Shown: positions 25,296 through 27,279 of the stretch, one piece after another
Layout of the letters: each line of letters starts with the position of its first letter
Numbering within the stretch: the first letter of the stretch is position 1
Source of the DNA: Phocaeicola_A sp964514145
Lineage (GTDB): Bacteria > Bacteroidota > Bacteroidia > Bacteroidales > Bacteroidaceae
Reading direction: 5' to 3'
NCBI GenBank assembly: GCA_964514145.1
Contig: CAZEPM010000013.1
Coordinates: 1 to 27,279, forward strand
DNA: 27,279 bases
Made by a program: the position numbers and the translations under genes
Notes under the pieces: model-generated
Told to the model about the DNA's origin: nothing
Database searches by the model: none
Seen by the model: the letters and a program-made list of their open reading frames with translations, nothing else

Positions 25296-25324
25296 TGTAA
25301 CTTTTTCCCCGTTCATCCGTCATT
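25296..25324 (+). promoter_or_regulatory. ECF-type promoter upstream of the sigma factor gene
   Basis: TGTAACTT (25296-25303) and CGTCATT (25318-25324) have the AAC-N16-CGT arrangement typical of ECF-sigma promoters, and no TAnnTTTG is seen. It lies just upstream of the sigma gene, which suggests autoregulation. The leader would be very short. Confidence 0.5.
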
Positions 25325-25337
25325 AATTTAGAAAGCG

Positions 25338-25853
25338 ATGCAAAAGTTCAGTTTCAGACATGACATACTGCCTTTAAAGGATAAACTTTTCAGGCTTGCG
25401 CTTCGCATTACGCTTGACAGTGTGGAAGCGGAAGATGTCGTACAAGACACGATGATAAAGGTTTGGAGCCGTCGCGAAGAATGGGAAAGGCTCGAATCCA
25501 TTGAGGCTTATTGTCTTACCGTTTGCCGGAACATGGCTATCGACCGTAGCCGGCTGATGGAGTCGCAACACGAAGAACTGACTGACGAAACTGCACGTGG
25601 CCGGACAGACGAAGGGTCTGACCCTTATACAAGGTTGGTTGCTGACGAACAGCTGAGGCTCGTGCATAGGCTTATCGATGCGTTGCCCGAAAAACAGCGC
25701 ACTATTTTACAGCTGAGAGACATCGAAGGAAAGAGCTATCAGGAGATAGCTGACATTATGAATTTGAGCGAAGGACAGGTGAAAATCACCCTGTTTCGAG
25801 CCAGACAAAAAATAAAAGAACAATACACGGAAATCGACGGTTATGGATTATAA
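25338..25853 (+). CDS. RNA polymerase ECF-family sigma factor
   Basis: A 171-residue sigma-70 family protein with only regions 2 and 4. Region 2 spans about 14-75 and contains AEDVVQDTMIKVW, the helix that contacts the polymerase clamp and the -10 element. Region 4 spans about 110-163 with LPEKQRTILQLRDIEGKSYQEIA and the recognition helix LSEGQVKITLFRARQKIK. It probably directs transcription of its own cassette from the promoter upstream. The next gene, which encodes a likely membrane anti-sigma factor, starts within its last 11 bases. The signal it responds to is unknown. Confidence 0.92.
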   Translation: MQKFSFRHDILPLKDKLFRLALRITLDSVEAEDVVQDTMIKVWSRREEWERLESIEAYCLTVCRNMAIDRSRLMESQHEELTDETARGRTDEGSDPYTRLVADEQLRLVHRLIDALPEKQRTILQLRDIEGKSYQEIADIMNLSEGQVKITLFRARQKIKEQYTEIDGYGL

Positions 25854-26355
25854 GTATATTGAACAGTTACTGGAGCGTTATTGGCAATGTGAAACTTCGC
25901 TGGAGGAAGAGCAGATCTTACGCATTTTCTTTCAGCAGAAAGAAGTACCTGCTCATTTGCTGCCTTATAAGGCATTGTTTGCCTATCAGCAAACAGCCTC
26001 ACACATCGGGCTCGGTAAGGATTTCGATGAACGTGTGTTGGCCGAAATCGAACATCCGGTGACCACTGTCCGTCGCATAGCCCCGCGCAATCGCTGGTTG
26101 CCGTTGCTGAAAGCTGCTGCCGTGATAGCATTGGTCTTCGTGTTGGGTATAGGTACGCGTTATTTCTATCTGCAACAAAACCTGTTGGATGACGAATACG
26201 ACTACGAAGCCTGCCAAGACACTTACACCGACCCTCTGCGGGCATATGGCACGGTGTCTGATGCCTTGATGCGCGTGTCGGCCAGTATCAAAGAATCGCA
26301 GACACAAGAGCATGATACGCTCAACGTGAATGCCCAAACCGAGCAACTGCAATGA
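25843..26355 (+). CDS. Single-pass membrane protein, probable anti-sigma factor
   Basis: A 170-residue protein. The cytoplasmic N-terminal part (1-85) has YIEQLLERYWQCETSLEEEQ, a pattern common in Bacteroidota proteins encoded next to ECF sigma genes. One transmembrane segment spans about 86-105 (LPLLKAAAVIALVFVLGIGT), and the remaining C-terminal part would be periplasmic. It overlaps the sigma gene by 11 bases and the next gene by 4 (ATGA), which implies equal expression. The anti-sigma role is inferred from topology and position; no zinc-binding HxxxCxxC motif is present. Confidence 0.7.
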   Translation: MDYKYIEQLLERYWQCETSLEEEQILRIFFQQKEVPAHLLPYKALFAYQQTASHIGLGKDFDERVLAEIEHPVTTVRRIAPRNRWLPLLKAAAVIALVFVLGIGTRYFYLQQNLLDDEYDYEACQDTYTDPLRAYGTVSDALMRVSASIKESQTQEHDTLNVNAQTEQLQ

Positions 26356-26849
26356 GACGATGGGGATTGATCTTTCTCTCGATTTTTATCAGTCTCGGTA
26401 TGCAGGCACAAAGCTTTGCAACACGATATATGGCGGAATATGCCGACGATACGTTGCTGACAAACATCAATGTCAGTCCGCGTATGATGAAAGAAATTTT
26501 GAACATCAATGAGCAACTGGTCGACTCTACGGGAATGATTGACATCATCTCGACGCTCAACAGCATGCAGTTGGTCACGGCAGAAGACAAAGGGGAAACC
26601 TATTTTGAAGAAGCCGAAGAAATTGCCAAACGAAACTCCGGGCGGTTTGAGGAAATGGTTGCTTACAATAAAAAAGGTGAACATTGTCGCATCTACATAC
26701 GTCGGCAGGGAGAGCTGATTATGGAGTTAGTCATGATTCACCGGCAGGGAAAACGGTTTATGGTAATTGACTTTACCGGCGAGATGAGTATGGAAACCAT
26801 CGAGAAACTGGCTCACATCATCTTGCCCAGCCAGCCCGAAGCGAGTTAG
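26352..26849 (+). CDS. Secreted DUF4252-like protein
   Basis: A 165-residue protein with a signal peptide (1-20, ending GMQAQ). The mature part has the pattern of DUF4252 proteins of Bacteroidota: a conserved N-terminal MxEYADD region, a middle segment ending LNSMQLVTAE, and a C-terminal strand-rich part (CRIYIRRQGELIMELVMIH, FMVIDFTGEM). Such proteins are regularly encoded after an ECF sigma and a small membrane protein. It is probably periplasmic or surface-exposed and part of the stress response controlled by this sigma factor. Function unknown. Its ATG overlaps the stop of the preceding gene. Confidence 0.8.
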   Translation: MRRWGLIFLSIFISLGMQAQSFATRYMAEYADDTLLTNINVSPRMMKEILNINEQLVDSTGMIDIISTLNSMQLVTAEDKGETYFEEAEEIAKRNSGRFEEMVAYNKKGEHCRIYIRRQGELIMELVMIHRQGKRFMVIDFTGEMSMETIEKLAHIILPSQPEAS

Positions 26850-26944
26850 GAACTTGATGCTTTAATATAAATATTCATTTGCTTTATTATAATTATAAAC
26901 ATTGTTAGTGCTTATTAAAACAACAAAGGAATCAACGAGGCTGT

Positions 26945-26982
26945 GAAGTTTCAATTCTCTCAAAATTGCATAAACTAACTTC
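26945..26982 (+). other. Nested stem-loop in the 3' region of the sigma cassette
   Basis: An outer stem GAAGTT (26945-26950) with AACTTC (26977-26982) encloses an inner stem CAATT (26952-26956) with AATTG (26964-26968). It lies just before the terminator and may be part of a structured 3' untranslated region or of a small RNA. Confidence 0.4.
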
Positions 26983-26985
26983 AAG

Positions 26986-27025
26986 AGACTGGATACCGCG
27001 TGAGCGGTATCCAGTCTTTGTTTTG
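26986..27025 (+). terminator. Intrinsic terminator of the ECF sigma cassette
   Basis: A perfect 14-bp stem (AGACTGGATACCGC, 26986-26999, with GCGGTATCCAGTCT, 27004-27017) has a GTGA loop and is followed by TTGTTTTGG. It is 136 bp past the DUF4252 stop codon, so the transcript would carry a long structured 3' end. Confidence 0.85.
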
Positions 27026-27086
27026 GTACATCACTTTCGATGATGGGGGCGAACAGGATGGAGTTGTTTTCTTGTTGTTTGGAATC

Positions 27087-27099
27087 TTTTTTTTTTTTT
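27087..27099. repeat. Run of 13 T
   Basis: Thirteen Ts in a row without an adjacent strong hairpin. Probably simple sequence between the terminator and the next promoter; its length may vary. Confidence 0.5.
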
Positions 27100-27117
27100 G
27101 TAATATTGTAATAAATA

Positions 27118-27149
27118 ATTGCGCGAATCAAAAAAGATGTGTATCTTTG
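27118..27149 (+). promoter_or_regulatory. Promoter for a gene beyond the right edge
   Basis: TATCTTTG (27142-27149) matches TAnnTTTG, with ATTG, one base off TTTG, 20 bp upstream (27118-27121). The start of transcription would be near 27156. Confidence 0.55.
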
Positions 27150-27261
27150 GACGTAAAAGCATAAAATATATCAAATTAAGTAAATAAAAAATAAACAACA
27201 AATAGTCTTTGTAACAAGTAAGTGATTATTAGTTGTAACTTTACAAAAAATTTTACCCCTT

Positions 27262-27279
27262 ATGGGAACAGATATGTTG
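27262..27279 (+). CDS. Possible first codons of a truncated gene
   Basis: An ATG about 105 bp past the predicted transcription start opens a frame reading MGTDML to the window edge. Six codons cannot be identified, and a second ATG at 27274 is an equal alternative. It is listed only because a promoter points at it. Confidence 0.25.

Larger units (their letters stand above)
26850..27279. other. 430-bp AT-rich region after the DUF4252 gene
   Basis: No convincing complete gene lies here. It contains a structured stretch that ends in a terminator, a run of 13 T, a promoter-like site and possibly the first codons of a gene cut off by the window edge, each listed separately. Confidence 0.6.

Noticed and set aside
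26862..27131. An 89-codon minus-strand open frame
   Set aside because: It spans the perfect terminator stem and the T13 run (giving a poly-Lys stretch) and has no homology-like pattern.

Overview
The window looks like chromosome of a Bacteroidales bacterium, probably Bacteroides-like. The evidence is the conserved gene order ftsX-DUF3098-uppP-truB-queA-folK, the topA-aroK-speA-argB cluster, an ECF sigma/DUF4252 cassette, a TonB-dependent receptor with an N-terminal carboxypeptidase-regulatory-like domain, and promoters of the Bacteroidota type (TTTG, about 20 bp, TAnnTTTG). I saw no tRNA, rRNA, insertion sequence, CRISPR array or phage gene.

Region 1 (1-12536, all minus strand) is the accessory part. 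In transcription order it encodes a TonB-dependent receptor, a DUF4876-type surface lipoprotein, a DUF6850-type outer-membrane barrel, and then three tandem paralogous proteins of 729-739 residues. Each paralog has a signal peptide, a gingipain-like (clan CD, C25-type) caspase-fold domain with a conserved His/Cys pair, and a C-terminal helical HEAT-like region. There is no SusD gene. A strong hairpin with a T-rich tail lies between the barrel gene and the protease genes and may attenuate transcription. A second terminator ends the cluster at the left edge. This six-gene set is the best candidate here for a little-described system: an outer-membrane uptake or surface complex with dedicated cysteine proteases.

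Region 2 (12537-13152) is a 616-bp intergenic gap. It holds a run of nine Gs and a near-perfect palindrome upstream of the receptor operon, and a degenerate 22-bp tandem repeat downstream of folK.

Region 3 (13153-18976, minus strand) is housekeeping: ftsX, a small DUF3098 membrane protein, uppP, truB, queA and folK form one tightly packed operon. miaB lies upstream of it behind its own terminator.

Region 4 (18977-19486) is the divergent gap between miaB and topA. It contains a good Bacteroidota promoter followed by about 110 bp with two hairpins and an intrinsic terminator, so it is probably a small RNA gene. The topA promoter follows.

Region 5 (19487-25062, plus strand) carries topA, aroK, speA and argB in an apparent operon linking DNA topology, aromatic biosynthesis, arginine decarboxylation and arginine biosynthesis.

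Region 6 (25063-27279, plus strand) has an ECF-type promoter, an ECF sigma factor, a single-pass membrane protein (probable anti-sigma factor) and a secreted DUF4252 protein, with overlapping genes. A structured 3' region with a terminator follows, and then a promoter that probably serves a gene beginning at the right edge.
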